Source: Shimia sp051201625 (lineage in GTDB: Bacteria; Pseudomonadota; Alphaproteobacteria; Rhodobacterales; Rhodobacteraceae). Taken from it: 64,000 nucleotides of DNA. The notes under the pieces were generated by a model. That model was not told the DNA's origin, made no database searches, and worked only from the letters and a program-made list of their open reading frames with translations. The translations under genes were made by a program, and so were the position numbers. Below are positions 45,063 through 53,569 of the stretch, piece by piece. The stretch is from the NCBI RefSeq assembly GCF_051201625.1, contig NZ_CP179203.1, positions 620,001 through 684,000 on the forward strand, read 5' to 3'. How positions within the stretch are numbered: the stretch's first letter is position 1; every line of letters begins with the position of its first letter.

Positions 45063-45446
45063 TTAGTCATCTTGACAGAAAAGCTCGTAGACGACTTCCA
45101 TAATTTGTTTCGGCCTATCATCTACCAGACTGTAGTAAATGGTTTTGCCGTCACGGCGTGGTTTGACCAGTCCTTCAAGTCTGAGACGGGAAAGTTGTTG
45201 AGAAACTGCCGCCTGTCTGGCGGATAGTAAATCTTCCAGTTCAGTAACTGATTTTTCGCCTGATGCTAATTGACAAAGGATCATCAAACGCCCTTCATGA
45301 CTTATCGCCTTCAAGAAATTCGAGGCAGCCAGAGCATTTGTCATCATCTTAGCCATGTCCTCCGGACAGGTATTGGAGTCAAATATAGGTAGTCTAGACT
45401 GCGTGGTTGCGCCGCTTTGCGAAGATCCTTGTTGCGCTTCGGTCAT
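45063..45446 (-). CDS. soxR: ArsR-family repressor SoxR
   Basis: The sulfur-responsive repressor of sox genes (127 residues from 45446). The chosen ATG lies four bases after the soxS stop and has GGAAG eight bases upstream; longer forms from 45476 overlap soxS. The winged helix core is LKAISHEGRLMILCQLASGEKSVTELEDLL and the recognition helix SARQAAVSQQLSRLRLEGLV. Cysteines stand in the N-terminal arm (SNTCPED), in LMILCQL and in ELFCQDD at the C-terminus. In related SoxR proteins, conserved cysteines sense sulfane sulfur. Confidence 0.92.
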   Translation of the reverse strand: MTEAQQGSSQSGATTQSRLPIFDSNTCPEDMAKMMTNALAASNFLKAISHEGRLMILCQLASGEKSVTELEDLLSARQAAVSQQLSRLRLEGLVKPRRDGKTIYYSLVDDRPKQIMEVVYELFCQDD

Positions 45447-45450
45447 GTGA

Positions 45451-45819
45451 TTAGCTTCCGGAGTTTGCATTATCATTTGACGCTTCCTTTAACATATTCG
45501 ACAGCAGACCCCAGAAGAAATCTTCACCTGGATAACCTTCAATACGACCTTTTTCGACGTTATTTACCAATAAAATGAAAGTTGGGGTAAAAAAGACTCT
45601 TTGCTTCAGTGCTGCATCCATTGATGGGTCATGGATATCATAGCGGCGTAGTGGAGCAATTTTGCCCTCGGAAGTTTTGGGGTAGATAGGTGCAATTTCG
45701 TCATTCCAGCGCTCGCACCACATACAACCTTCTTCCTCTGCCATCAGGAGAACGGTTTCCGCGGCCGCGGAAGTAATAAATATTGTTAAGCTGGTTACCA
45801 GCGCCCAAAATTGACGCAC
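45451..45819 (-). CDS. soxS: Periplasmic thioredoxin-like protein SoxS
   Basis: A thiol-disulfide protein of 122 residues needed in Paracoccus to keep SoxYZ active. The GTG at 45819 is chosen: GGGAG lies seven bases upstream and a Sec signal peptide starts at once (RQFWALVTSLTIFITSAAA). A longer frame reaching 45975 would overlap soxV. The thioredoxin-like active site is GCMWCERW (CMWC), and the cis-Pro region is VFFTPTFIL. Reductant would come from SoxV across the membrane. It leads the soxS-soxR-soxT unit. Confidence 0.9.
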   Translation of the reverse strand: MRQFWALVTSLTIFITSAAAETVLLMAEEEGCMWCERWNDEIAPIYPKTSEGKIAPLRRYDIHDPSMDAALKQRVFFTPTFILLVNNVEKGRIEGYPGEDFFWGLLSNMLKEASNDNANSGS

Positions 45820-45854
45820 ACCTAAACTCCCTGTTGACCGATTGTTAAAATAAC

Positions 45855-45874
45855 ATAATCTAATATTTGAATTT
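45855..45874. promoter_or_regulatory. Candidate SoxR operator in the soxS-soxV divergent region
   Basis: ATAATCTAATATTTGAATTT agrees at 13 of 20 positions with the perfect palindrome before soxX, including the outer half TGAATTT and an AATC in place of ATTC. It sits between soxS and soxV, where a repressor would control both units. Confidence 0.5.
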
Positions 45875-45893
45875 ATCAAGGTTTGAGGATGCA

Positions 45894-46634
45894 ATGTTTG
45901 ATGTTTCATTGGTTGGTGCCTTCGTTGCTGGCCTGTTATCGTTCGTATCTCCCTGTATTTTGCCGATTGTGCCATTTTACCTGAGTTATTTAGCCGGAGT
46001 TAGCATGACGCAAATTTCGACTACTTCACTAATTTCACCTAGAGTGCGGTGGCGAGCCTTTGTCACTTCAATCTGCTTTGCCCTAGGTGTCATTGTGGTT
46101 TTTATCGGTTTAGGCGCCACTGCAACATTATTTGGGCAGGTGGTCCGAGAGTACTTTAACGTACTGCGCCGGGTTGCGGCATCGCTCATTATGGTAATGG
46201 GCTTGCATTTTCTTGGAATTTTCAAGATTGGTTTTCTTTATCGACAATTCCGCATGGACCTTGGCAAGGTGGACAATGTGGGTCTAGTTGGGGCCTTTGT
46301 GATTGGTTTGGCGTTTGCGTTTGGTTGGACGCCCTGTGTTGGCCCAGTTTTGGCGGCTATTTTATTCACGGCGGCAGGACAGGAGACTGCCAGTCATGGC
46401 GTAATGCTGTTGTTTCTATACGGCCTTGGCATGACTGCACCATTTGTTTTCGCCGCGATATTTGTGGCACCTTTCATGAGATGGATGGTGCGGTTCAGAC
46501 CCTATCTTGGAGCAATTGAGAAAATCATGGGGTGCTTCTTGGTATTGTTTAGTCTCTTAATTGAGACCAATACCGTAAACATTATTGCACAGTGGATGCT
46601 TAATGTTGTGCCATGGTTCAATTCAGTGGGATAA
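45894..46634 (+). CDS. soxV: Membrane thiol-disulfide transporter SoxV (CcdA family)
   Basis: A CcdA/DsbD-beta-type membrane protein (246 residues, six helices) that carries electrons from cytoplasmic thioredoxin to the periplasm. The ATG at 45894 follows GAGGATGCA. The two redox cysteines are in FVSPCILPIVPFYLSYLAG (helix 1, about residue 22) and GWTPCVGPVLAAIL (helix 4, about 150). It serves SoxW and SoxS, whose genes flank it, and so keeps the SoxY carrier cysteine reduced. Confidence 0.94.
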   Translation: MFDVSLVGAFVAGLLSFVSPCILPIVPFYLSYLAGVSMTQISTTSLISPRVRWRAFVTSICFALGVIVVFIGLGATATLFGQVVREYFNVLRRVAASLIMVMGLHFLGIFKIGFLYRQFRMDLGKVDNVGLVGAFVIGLAFAFGWTPCVGPVLAAILFTAAGQETASHGVMLLFLYGLGMTAPFVFAAIFVAPFMRWMVRFRPYLGAIEKIMGCFLVLFSLLIETNTVNIIAQWMLNVVPWFNSVG

Positions 46635-46653
46635 ATCAGACCAACGGAGAAAG

Positions 46654-47217
46654 ATGATGAGGATGATCTGGATTGCAGTGTTGGCTTACGCGCTAGTGGG
46701 GCCCGTGTTTGCTGCTGAGATTGGAGATGACGGACTGCACAAGTCGAATTGGATGAGAGAGACATTCAAAGACTTGAGAGAAGACCTTGAGGAGGCGAAT
46801 GCCGAGGGAAAGCGCCTAATGCTGCTTATCGAGCAGCGCGGCTGCATTTACTGTCGTAAGATGCACGAAGAAGTATTTGTCGTACCAGAAATTTCTGAGA
46901 TGCTTGAGGAGAAATACTTTGTTGTACAAATCAATATGTTCGGCGACGTTGAGGTCACCGACTTCGATGGAACAACCTTGCCTGAAAAAGAAATGGTAAA
47001 ACGCTGGGGTGCGCTTTTCACGCCAAATTTAATTTTTATGTCCCAAGAAGTTCCCGCGGACACAACCGCTGTGGCGGCGGCGGTGGCACAAATGCCCGGT
47101 GCGTTTGGCAAACACACAACTAAAAACCTCCTGAAATGGGTGCTTGAAGAGGGTTATGAGGGGAAAGAGTCGTTTCAAAAATATCATGCCCGAAAATTTA
47201 ATGAGCAAGTTCAATAA
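46654..47217 (+). CDS. soxW: Periplasmic thioredoxin SoxW
   Basis: A thioredoxin-fold protein of 187 residues with a Sec signal peptide (MRMIWIAVLAYALVGPVFAA). Two adjacent ATG codons (46654, 46657) stand behind CGGAG; either may serve. The active site is RGCIYCRKMHEEVF (CIYC, about residues 67-70 of the precursor), and the cis-Pro region is LFTPNLIFM. It is expected to take electrons from SoxV. A 167-base gap with a SoxR-like palindrome separates it from soxX. Confidence 0.92.
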   Translation: MMRMIWIAVLAYALVGPVFAAEIGDDGLHKSNWMRETFKDLREDLEEANAEGKRLMLLIEQRGCIYCRKMHEEVFVVPEISEMLEEKYFVVQINMFGDVEVTDFDGTTLPEKEMVKRWGALFTPNLIFMSQEVPADTTAVAAAVAQMPGAFGKHTTKNLLKWVLEEGYEGKESFQKYHARKFNEQVQ

Positions 47218-47291
47218 AGACAAAACATGTATTATTTCTGCATGTTAGGCAATTTTTCTCAAAAAAATTCTGCACCCGCAAACAGATGCAT

Positions 47292-47311
47292 AAATTCATT
47301 TAAATGAATTT
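47292..47311. promoter_or_regulatory. Perfect 20-base palindrome before soxX, candidate SoxR operator
   Basis: AAATTCATTTAAATGAATTT is its own reverse complement over all 20 bases, with core ATTC-N8-GAAT. It lies about 75 bases upstream of the soxX start. ArsR-family repressors bind such AT-rich inverted repeats, and SoxR is reported to act in the soxV-side and soxW-soxX regions in other bacteria. The match to both positions is the main support. Confidence 0.7.
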
Positions 47312-47384
47312 GATGTTGCGTTTTATAGATAACGTGTCTTAGTCTGTACATTACCAAAGCAAAGAATCTACCAAGGGAGGGCAC

Positions 47385-47840
47385 ATGAAACGTGCACTGG
47401 GAGGAGCTGCGATAATCGCACTTTGCGCGTCGGTTGGAGCTGCAAATGAAGTCAGCCCGACAGACGTGAAGTTTGAGGACGGTGTCGTCAACGCATCGTT
47501 GACAAGTCGTACTGGAGATGTGGCGGCTGGTCGCAAAGTTTTTGCCAATCGAAAGCAAGGCAATTGCTTAGCGTGTCACGCCAATGCCGATATGCCTGAG
47601 CAAAGTTTCCACGGCGAAGTGGGTCCTACACTCGAGGGTGTCGCAGGTCGTTGGTCGGAAGCTGAATTACGGGGCATTGTTTCGAACGCAAAGATGACGT
47701 TCGAGGGTACGATTATGCCCGCGTTTTATGTTGATGCAGGTTATGAACGGCCTCTTGGCAAGTTTGAGGGTAAATCGATCCTGACAGCTCAACAGGTTGA
47801 AGATGTAATCGCCTATCTGATGACGCTCGATGAAGAGTGA
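47385..47840 (+). CDS. soxX: Sulfur oxidation c-type cytochrome SoxX
   Basis: The small heme subunit of SoxXA (151 residues), which with SoxA joins thiosulfate to the SoxY carrier cysteine. A Sec signal peptide covers about residues 1-20 (cleavage after GAA). One heme site is present, CLACH (residues 61-65), with the likely methionine ligand in GTIMPAFYV. An AAGGGAGG binding site precedes the ATG. It opens the structural genes soxXYZA, and the soxR-type palindrome lies just upstream. Confidence 0.96.
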   Translation: MKRALGGAAIIALCASVGAANEVSPTDVKFEDGVVNASLTSRTGDVAAGRKVFANRKQGNCLACHANADMPEQSFHGEVGPTLEGVAGRWSEAELRGIVSNAKMTFEGTIMPAFYVDAGYERPLGKFEGKSILTAQQVEDVIAYLMTLDEE

Positions 47841-47862
47841 GCAATTTCTTGAGGAGAAAATG

Positions 47863-48285
47863 ATGAAACTGACACGTCGAGATCTGCTGGTTATGGGATC
47901 GGTGGGAATGGGCGCGACCCTGATGGGGGTGATGCCCGCTATTGCTTCGTTGACGGATGACGAGATCGCAAAGATCGCCGGTGATGCAGAAATCGTTGCA
48001 GGTGAGTTGTTTGTAACGGCACCCGAAATCGCAGAAAATGGAAATACTGTTCCTATTCAAGTCACAGCGCCTGGTGCGGTCATGGTTGCTATATTTGCCG
48101 ACGGTAATCCCGTTCCGAATGTCGCAACTGTAAAATTCGGTCCATTGAACAGATCGCGGAGCGCGTCCACGCGAATTCGTTTGGCGAAAACCCAGAATGT
48201 TGTGGCGATTGCACAGATGGAAGACGGATCCTTCCAGAAAGCAAAGTCCAACGTGAAAGTTACAATCGGCGGCTGCGGCGGCTGA
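47863..48285 (+). CDS. soxY: Sulfur carrier protein SoxY
   Basis: The carrier subunit of SoxYZ (140 residues). Sulfur intermediates are bound to the cysteine of the C-terminal swinging arm, and the exact motif GGCGG ends the protein. A twin-arginine signal (TRRDLLVMGSVG) starts the precursor, and SoxZ is thought to be co-exported with it. Two ATG codons (47860 and 47863) follow GAGGAG; 47863 has the better spacing. Four to ten bases separate the neighbours, so translation is coupled. Confidence 0.96.
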   Translation: MKLTRRDLLVMGSVGMGATLMGVMPAIASLTDDEIAKIAGDAEIVAGELFVTAPEIAENGNTVPIQVTAPGAVMVAIFADGNPVPNVATVKFGPLNRSRSASTRIRLAKTQNVVAIAQMEDGSFQKAKSNVKVTIGGCGG

Positions 48286-48307
48286 ACCAGAGACGAGGAG
48301 AACAAAA

Positions 48308-48637
48308 ATGGCATCTGGTGTAAAACCCCGCGTTAAGGTTCCAAAGACGGCTAAGGCCGGCGATACAATCACCATCAAAACATTGATAAGTCACAAAATG
48401 GAAAGTGGTCAGCGAAAAGACAGCGACGGAAATCTCATCCCCCGATCGATCATCAATCGCTTTACCGCGGATTTCAATGGCCAAAATGTGATTGATGTGA
48501 CGTTGGAGCCCGCGATTTCGACGAACCCATACTTCCAATTCGATGCAAATGTGCCGGAAACGGGAGAGTTTAAATTCACTTGGTATGACGACGACGGGTC
48601 TGTCTACGAAACGGCCAAAAAAATCAGTGTGTCGTGA
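48308..48637 (+). CDS. soxZ: Sulfur carrier partner SoxZ
   Basis: The partner of SoxY (109 residues), an immunoglobulin-like beta sandwich without its own signal peptide, exported with SoxY through Tat. Family parts are KPRVKVPKTAKAGDTITIKTLISHKMESGQRKDSDG, read as VKVPKTAKAGD and KTLISHKMESGQRKD, and the C-terminal FKFTWYDDDGSVYE. A GACGAGGAG binding site precedes the ATG. Confidence 0.97.
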   Translation: MASGVKPRVKVPKTAKAGDTITIKTLISHKMESGQRKDSDGNLIPRSIINRFTADFNGQNVIDVTLEPAISTNPYFQFDANVPETGEFKFTWYDDDGSVYETAKKISVS

Positions 48638-48661
48638 GGCGCGCTGCGAAGGGAGGAAGGT

Positions 48662-49492
48662 ATGCGTAGAACAACCACAATAATCTTGATGTCAGTTTTA
48701 ATGACAACTGCGGTGTTGGCTCAGGACAGCAACAGACTGTCGATTGATGGCACCGCAATCGCGACAGAAGCGGCAGCGCCAGCGCACATGGAAAACGTCG
48801 ATACGATATATTCAGGCTGGCGATTTCGCTCTAGGGAAACACAGGCGCTGGAAATGGACGATTTCGATAATCCCGCATTTGTTTTTGTAGATCAGGGCAT
48901 CGATGTCTTTGACGCCGTCGATGGTTCTGAGGGCAAAGCATGTTCGTCGTGCCACGACGATGTTGCAGATTTTGCAGGGCTGCGTACTACGCTGCCTCGC
49001 GTTAATGATGGCGATCTTGTCACCATGGAAGAACTCGTCAACACATGCCGTACCGAACGTATGGGCGCTGAACCATGGAAATGGTCGGGTGGAAAGATGA
49101 CGGCGATTACCGCATTAATTGGCCTGCAATCTCGCGGTATGCCGATAAACGTTTCTATCGATGATGACGCTGCGCCTTTTTGGGAGAAGGGTAAAGAGGT
49201 ATACTATACCCGTGTAGGGCAGCTTGATATGGCGTGCTCCAGTTGTCACGAAGACAACTATGGCGTGATGATCCGCGCGGATCATCTGAGCCAAGGACAG
49301 ATTAATGGTTTCCCAACTTATCGACTCAAGAACGCTAAACTGAATTCGATGCACGCGCGTTTCAAAGGATGTATGAAAAATATTCGCGCACAGCCTTTCA
49401 AGGAAGGTGGTGAGGAATTCAAGGCTCTCGAGCTTTATTTGGCATCCCGCGGTAATGGGCTCCCCGTTGAGACTCCGTCCGTACGCAACTGA
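48662..49492 (+). CDS. soxA: Diheme cytochrome SoxA (L-cysteine S-thiosulfotransferase)
   Basis: The catalytic subunit of SoxXA (276 residues). A Sec signal peptide covers about residues 1-20 (cleavage after VLA). Two heme sites, CSSCH at 94-98 and CSSCH at 192-196, mark the diheme type. Cys129 and Cys237 (in RFKGCMKN) match the positions of the axial cysteine ligands, the second being the active-site cysteine persulfide in known SoxA. GGGAGGAAGG precedes the ATG. A strong terminator follows, so soxB onward needs its own promoter. Confidence 0.96.
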   Translation: MRRTTTIILMSVLMTTAVLAQDSNRLSIDGTAIATEAAAPAHMENVDTIYSGWRFRSRETQALEMDDFDNPAFVFVDQGIDVFDAVDGSEGKACSSCHDDVADFAGLRTTLPRVNDGDLVTMEELVNTCRTERMGAEPWKWSGGKMTAITALIGLQSRGMPINVSIDDDAAPFWEKGKEVYYTRVGQLDMACSSCHEDNYGVMIRADHLSQGQINGFPTYRLKNAKLNSMHARFKGCMKNIRAQPFKEGGEEFKALELYLASRGNGLPVETPSVRN

Positions 49493-49498
49493 TAAGGA

Positions 49499-49531
49499 AA
49501 GGGCCCACTTTCGTTCAGCGGGCCCTTTTTT
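49499..49531 (+). terminator. Rho-independent terminator after soxA
   Basis: A perfect 8-base-pair stem AAGGGCCC/GGGCCCTT (49499-49506 with 49520-49527) followed by a run of T to 49531. It divides the sox structural genes into soxX-A and soxB-F units. Confidence 0.85.
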
Positions 49532-49540
49532 ATACTTATT

Positions 49541-49560
49541 AAATTCACACATGCGAATAT
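49541..49560. promoter_or_regulatory. Candidate SoxR operator before soxB
   Basis: AAATTCACACATGCGAATAT contains the exact core ATTC-N8-GAAT of the soxX palindrome and matches it at 13 of 20 bases. It lies between the soxA terminator and the soxB start, where the second unit needs its own control. Confidence 0.5.
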
Positions 49561-49578
49561 GTAGGGAAATATACTGGT

Positions 49579-51276
49579 ATGATCTCACGACGTGATTTTC
49601 TTCAGGTGGGTATGGCCGCCTCAGCAATTGTCGGCGCATCCGGTTTTGGCAATTGGGCGCGTTTGGCTGCCCAGCAGTTGCTGACGCAGGACCAACTGCT
49701 GCAGTTTGACACTTATGGGAACGTATCTCTAATTCACGTCACCGATATTCATGCACAGCTAAAGCCAATTTATTTCAGAGAGCCTTCAGTGAATATTGGT
49801 GTCGGCGGCAACAAAGGCGCTATGCCCCATGTTACTGGTGCAGACTTCCGCAAGGCTTATGGCATCGAGGGCGGGTCTCCATCTCACTATGCCCTGAGCT
49901 CCGGCGACTTTTCGTCTCTCGCAAAAGGTTACGGCAGGGTCGGTGGCTTGGATCGGGTGGCTACGATAATCCAAGCCATTCGCGCCGATCGACCAGATGC
50001 AATCTTATTGGATGGAGGTGACACCTGGCATGGCTCCTATACCTGCTATCACACGCAGGGTCAGGATATGGTCAACGTGATGAATGCGCTTAAACCGGAC
50101 GCGATGACATTTCACTGGGAATTCACCCTTGGGAGTGATCGGGTGGCGGAGATTGTGGACAATTTACCATTTGCAGCTCTGGGACAAAATATTTTTGATG
50201 TGGAATGGGATGAACCTGCGGAATTATTTCCGCCGTACAAATTTTTTGAGCGTGGCGGAGCAAAGATCGCAGTGATAGGGCAGGCGTTCCCTTACATGCC
50301 AATTGCCAACCCGGGTTGGATGTTCCCTGAATACAGCTTTGGCATCCGTGACGAACATATGCAGAAGATGGTGAATGAGGTGCGAGCACAAGGCGCCGGA
50401 TGTGTAGTTGTGCTAAGTCATAATGGGTTCGATGTGGATAAAAAGATGGCGACCATGGTGAAAGGTATTGATGTAATTTTATCGGGCCATACCCACGACG
50501 CCTTACCCGAACCAGTGTTAGCTGGCTCCACAATTGTGGTTCCGTCGGGTTCAAACGGTAAGTTTGTGAGTCGGGTGGATCTGGACGTGCGTGATGGCAG
50601 GATGAACGGTTACCGTCATAAGTTGATCCCAGTATTTTCAGACGTGATCACCCCGGATGCGGAGGTGAGCCAGCTGATTGAAGCGCAACGTGCGCCCTTT
50701 GAGGCGGACCTGCGGGAGGTGATCGGAAGAACTGACTCGTTGCTGTACCGTCGTGGAAACTTCAATGGCAGCTGGGATGATCTGATCTGTGACGCACTGA
50801 TTTCCGAACGCGACGCAGAGATTGCGCTCAGCCCGGGCGTGCGCTGGGGCCCAAGTTTGATTCCGGGCCAAGAGATCACTCGGGAAGATATCTGGAATGT
50901 GACATCCATGACCTATGGAGAAGCATATCGTACTGAAATGACGGGTGAATTCTTGAAAGTTGTACTTGAAGACGTCGCTGACAACATCTTCAACCCAGAC
51001 CCGTATTACCAGCAAGGCGGTGATATGGTGCGCACGGGTGGCCTTGGTTATCGCATAGACATCAACAAGCCACAGGGCGCCCGGATCAGCAATATGGTGT
51101 TGCTCAAGACTGGCGAACCGATCGATCCGGCAAAATCGTATGTGGTTGCGGGTTGGGCCAGCGTGAACGAGGATACCGACGGTCCCAAAATTTGGGACGT
51201 GGTGGAAAATCACATTCGCAAACAGGGAACCGTTACGGTTCAGGAGAACACCAGCGTCGATGTTGTCGGCGCTTAA
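49579..51276 (+). CDS. soxB: Thiosulfohydrolase SoxB
   Basis: The di-manganese hydrolase (565 residues) that releases sulfate from the SoxY-bound sulfone group. A Tat signal with SRRDFLQVG starts the precursor. Metal-binding segments of the 5'-nucleotidase-like fold are VTDIHAQLKP (about residues 53-62), LDGGDTWHGSY (about 144-154), VLSHNGFDVDK and ILSGHTHDALPEP. The binding site before the ATG is weak (AGGGAAATATACTGGT). It is the first gene of soxBCDEF and the family's best marker gene. Confidence 0.98.
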   Translation: MISRRDFLQVGMAASAIVGASGFGNWARLAAQQLLTQDQLLQFDTYGNVSLIHVTDIHAQLKPIYFREPSVNIGVGGNKGAMPHVTGADFRKAYGIEGGSPSHYALSSGDFSSLAKGYGRVGGLDRVATIIQAIRADRPDAILLDGGDTWHGSYTCYHTQGQDMVNVMNALKPDAMTFHWEFTLGSDRVAEIVDNLPFAALGQNIFDVEWDEPAELFPPYKFFERGGAKIAVIGQAFPYMPIANPGWMFPEYSFGIRDEHMQKMVNEVRAQGAGCVVVLSHNGFDVDKKMATMVKGIDVILSGHTHDALPEPVLAGSTIVVPSGSNGKFVSRVDLDVRDGRMNGYRHKLIPVFSDVITPDAEVSQLIEAQRAPFEADLREVIGRTDSLLYRRGNFNGSWDDLICDALISERDAEIALSPGVRWGPSLIPGQEITREDIWNVTSMTYGEAYRTEMTGEFLKVVLEDVADNIFNPDPYYQQGGDMVRTGGLGYRIDINKPQGARISNMVLLKTGEPIDPAKSYVVAGWASVNEDTDGPKIWDVVENHIRKQGTVTVQENTSVDVVGA

Positions 51277-51296
51277 GGCATTGAGGGACAGTATAA

Positions 51297-52574
51297 ATGG
51301 CTGATGAGACGAAAAACACGTCGCGCCGGGCGTTCTTGAAAGGTGGCGCCGCCGCGATGGTTGGGACTGCCGCGGGTGCGGCTAGCGCTGGCACACCGGA
51401 TCCGTTGATTACGAATGTACAGGACTGGGCGTCTTTCACCGGAGACGGTGTCGACGAAACTCCCTATGGGCTGCCGATTGAGTTTGAAAAGGATGTGGTG
51501 CGCCGTAATGTGGCGTGGCTAACTGCGGACCCGATCAGTTCGATCAACTTCACTCCGATTCACGCTCTGGACGGTACCATCACGCCACAGGGCTGCGCGT
51601 TTGAACGGCACCACTCGGGTGCCATCGAATTGCGCAAGGAGGATTACCGGCTGATGATCAATGGCTTGGTGGATCAGCCACTGGTCTTTACCTACGAAGA
51701 TCTGGAACGGTTCCCACGGGAAAACCATGTCTATTTTTGCGAATGTGCGGCCAATACCGGCATGGAATGGGCCGGGGCGCAGCTGAACGGCGTTCAGTTC
51801 ACGCATGGCATGATTCACAACATGGAATATTCCGGGATTCCGCTGCGGGCACTGCTCAACGAGGCGGGCCTCGGAGCCGCAGGCGATCTGGCGGACAAAT
51901 GGGTCTATGTGGAAGGCGCGGACGCCTCTTCGAACGGACGTTCAATTCCGATGGAAAAGGCACTGGACGATGTGCTTGTTGCCTTCAAAGCTAATGGTGA
52001 AGCGTTGCGAAAAGAGCACGGCTATCCGGTACGTCTGGTTGTGCCGGGTTGGGAAGGCAATATGTGGGTGAAATGGCTGCGCCGTATCGAAGTAACCGAT
52101 ATTGCCGTTGAGAGCCGGGAAGAAACCAGTAAGTACACCGATGTTCTGGCTGATGGGATGGCGCGAAAATGGACATGGGAGATGGATGCCAAATCGGTGA
52201 TCACGTCGCCCAGCCCTCAGATGCCGATCCAACATGGCCACGGCCCGCTGGTGGTGTCGGGTCTGGCCTGGTCCGGTCATGGCCGTATCACCCGGGTGGA
52301 TGTTTCAAAAGATGGCGGCATGAGTTGGGAAACCGCGCGTCTTGGTCGGAGGCAAGGCGATAGCAAGGCGTTGACTCGTTTTTATCTGGATACCGAATGG
52401 AATGGCGAAGACTGGTTGCTGCAGGCGCGCGCATTGGATGAAACCGGCTATGTACAACCAACCAAATCGCAGCTGCGCGAAGCGCGTGGCGAAAACTCAA
52501 TTTATCACAACAACTGTATCCAGACCTGGCATCTCAAGGCCAGCGGGGAGGCGGAAAATGTCGAAGTTTCTTAA
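51297..52574 (+). CDS. soxC: Sulfane dehydrogenase molybdenum subunit SoxC
   Basis: The molybdenum cofactor subunit of Sox(CD)2 (425 residues), which oxidises the SoxY-bound sulfane sulfur by six electrons. A Tat signal SRRAFLKGG starts the precursor. The SUOX fold is present, with the cofactor cysteine expected in FCECAANTGMEW (about residues 147-158) and the dimerisation domain at the C-terminus. The 3' end overlaps soxD by 17 bases. Local base composition becomes clearly richer in G+C from this gene on. Confidence 0.96.
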   Translation: MADETKNTSRRAFLKGGAAAMVGTAAGAASAGTPDPLITNVQDWASFTGDGVDETPYGLPIEFEKDVVRRNVAWLTADPISSINFTPIHALDGTITPQGCAFERHHSGAIELRKEDYRLMINGLVDQPLVFTYEDLERFPRENHVYFCECAANTGMEWAGAQLNGVQFTHGMIHNMEYSGIPLRALLNEAGLGAAGDLADKWVYVEGADASSNGRSIPMEKALDDVLVAFKANGEALRKEHGYPVRLVVPGWEGNMWVKWLRRIEVTDIAVESREETSKYTDVLADGMARKWTWEMDAKSVITSPSPQMPIQHGHGPLVVSGLAWSGHGRITRVDVSKDGGMSWETARLGRRQGDSKALTRFYLDTEWNGEDWLLQARALDETGYVQPTKSQLREARGENSIYHNNCIQTWHLKASGEAENVEVS

Positions 52575-53568
52575 GGGTCTCGCCGCTTGCCTTATGATCG
52601 CTGGGCCAGTTCACGCAGCTGACAAAATGGGTCTGGGTCGCGCCGCGCTGCTCGCTGAGATTGCCGCCTGGGACAGAGACGTGCTGCCGGACGGGCGCGG
52701 CCTCGCGGAAGGGCGTGGCGATGCGTTCACCGGCGAGGAAGTTTTTGCCGAAAAATGCGCATCCTGCCACGGGGATTTTGCCGAAGGCGTGGACAACTGG
52801 CCAGTGCTGGCGGGCGGATTTGATACGCTTGCCGACAAGGATCCGGTTAAGACAGTAGGCTCCTATTGGCCATATCTGTCAACGGTTTGGGATTATGTGA
52901 ACCGCTCGATGCCGTTTGGCGCCGCGCAGACGCTGACCAACGACGAGGTCTACGCCATTGTGGCCTATATTTTGTATTCCAACGATCTAGTCGACGAGGA
53001 TTTTGAACTCAGCCACGACAATTTCAGCGAATTCGCCATGTACAACAAAGATGGCTTTATCGTGGATGACCGGCCCACGACGGAATACAAGATGTGGCGC
53101 GCCCAGCCCTGCATGCAGAATTGTAAAGACAGCGTTGAAATCACCATGCGCGCTTCGGTTCTGGATGTGACGCCTGACGAGGCCGGTGACGAGGCACAGG
53201 CGGAGGCGCAAACGACGCCTGCGGCTGAAGAAACCGTTGCGCAAGATCCCGAGCTGGTGAAATCGGGTGAGAAAGTCTTCAAGAAATGCAAAGCCTGCCA
53301 CCAGGTTGGCGAGGGTGCCAAGAACAAAACCGGGCCGACGCTGAACGGCATCATGGGCAAGAATTTTGCTTCGGTGGATGGGTTCAAGTATTCCAAAGTG
53401 TTCAAAGCCGCCGCAGAGGAGGGTCGCGTCTGGGATGAGGCTGCGATCGCGGAATTCCTGACTAAGCCCAAAGCCTATCTGAGGGGCACAAAGATGAGTT
53501 TCAGCGGACTGAAAAAGGAAAAAGACATTATGGCGATCATCGCATATTTGCAGAGTGTCGACGGCTGA
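52558..53568 (+). CDS. soxD: Diheme cytochrome SoxD
   Basis: The cytochrome subunit of Sox(CD)2 (336 residues). A Sec signal peptide covers about residues 1-20 (cleavage after VHA). Two c-type heme sites are visible, CASCH (about 65-69) and CKACH (about 243-247), separated by an acidic alanine-rich linker. The chosen ATG at 52558 lies inside the end of soxC with AGGCGGAA upstream. Presence of soxCD implies full oxidation of thiosulfate to sulfate without sulfur globules. Confidence 0.95.
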   Translation: MSKFLKGLAACLMIAGPVHAADKMGLGRAALLAEIAAWDRDVLPDGRGLAEGRGDAFTGEEVFAEKCASCHGDFAEGVDNWPVLAGGFDTLADKDPVKTVGSYWPYLSTVWDYVNRSMPFGAAQTLTNDEVYAIVAYILYSNDLVDEDFELSHDNFSEFAMYNKDGFIVDDRPTTEYKMWRAQPCMQNCKDSVEITMRASVLDVTPDEAGDEAQAEAQTTPAAEETVAQDPELVKSGEKVFKKCKACHQVGEGAKNKTGPTLNGIMGKNFASVDGFKYSKVFKAAAEEGRVWDEAAIAEFLTKPKAYLRGTKMSFSGLKKEKDIMAIIAYLQSVDG

Positions 53569-53569
53569 T

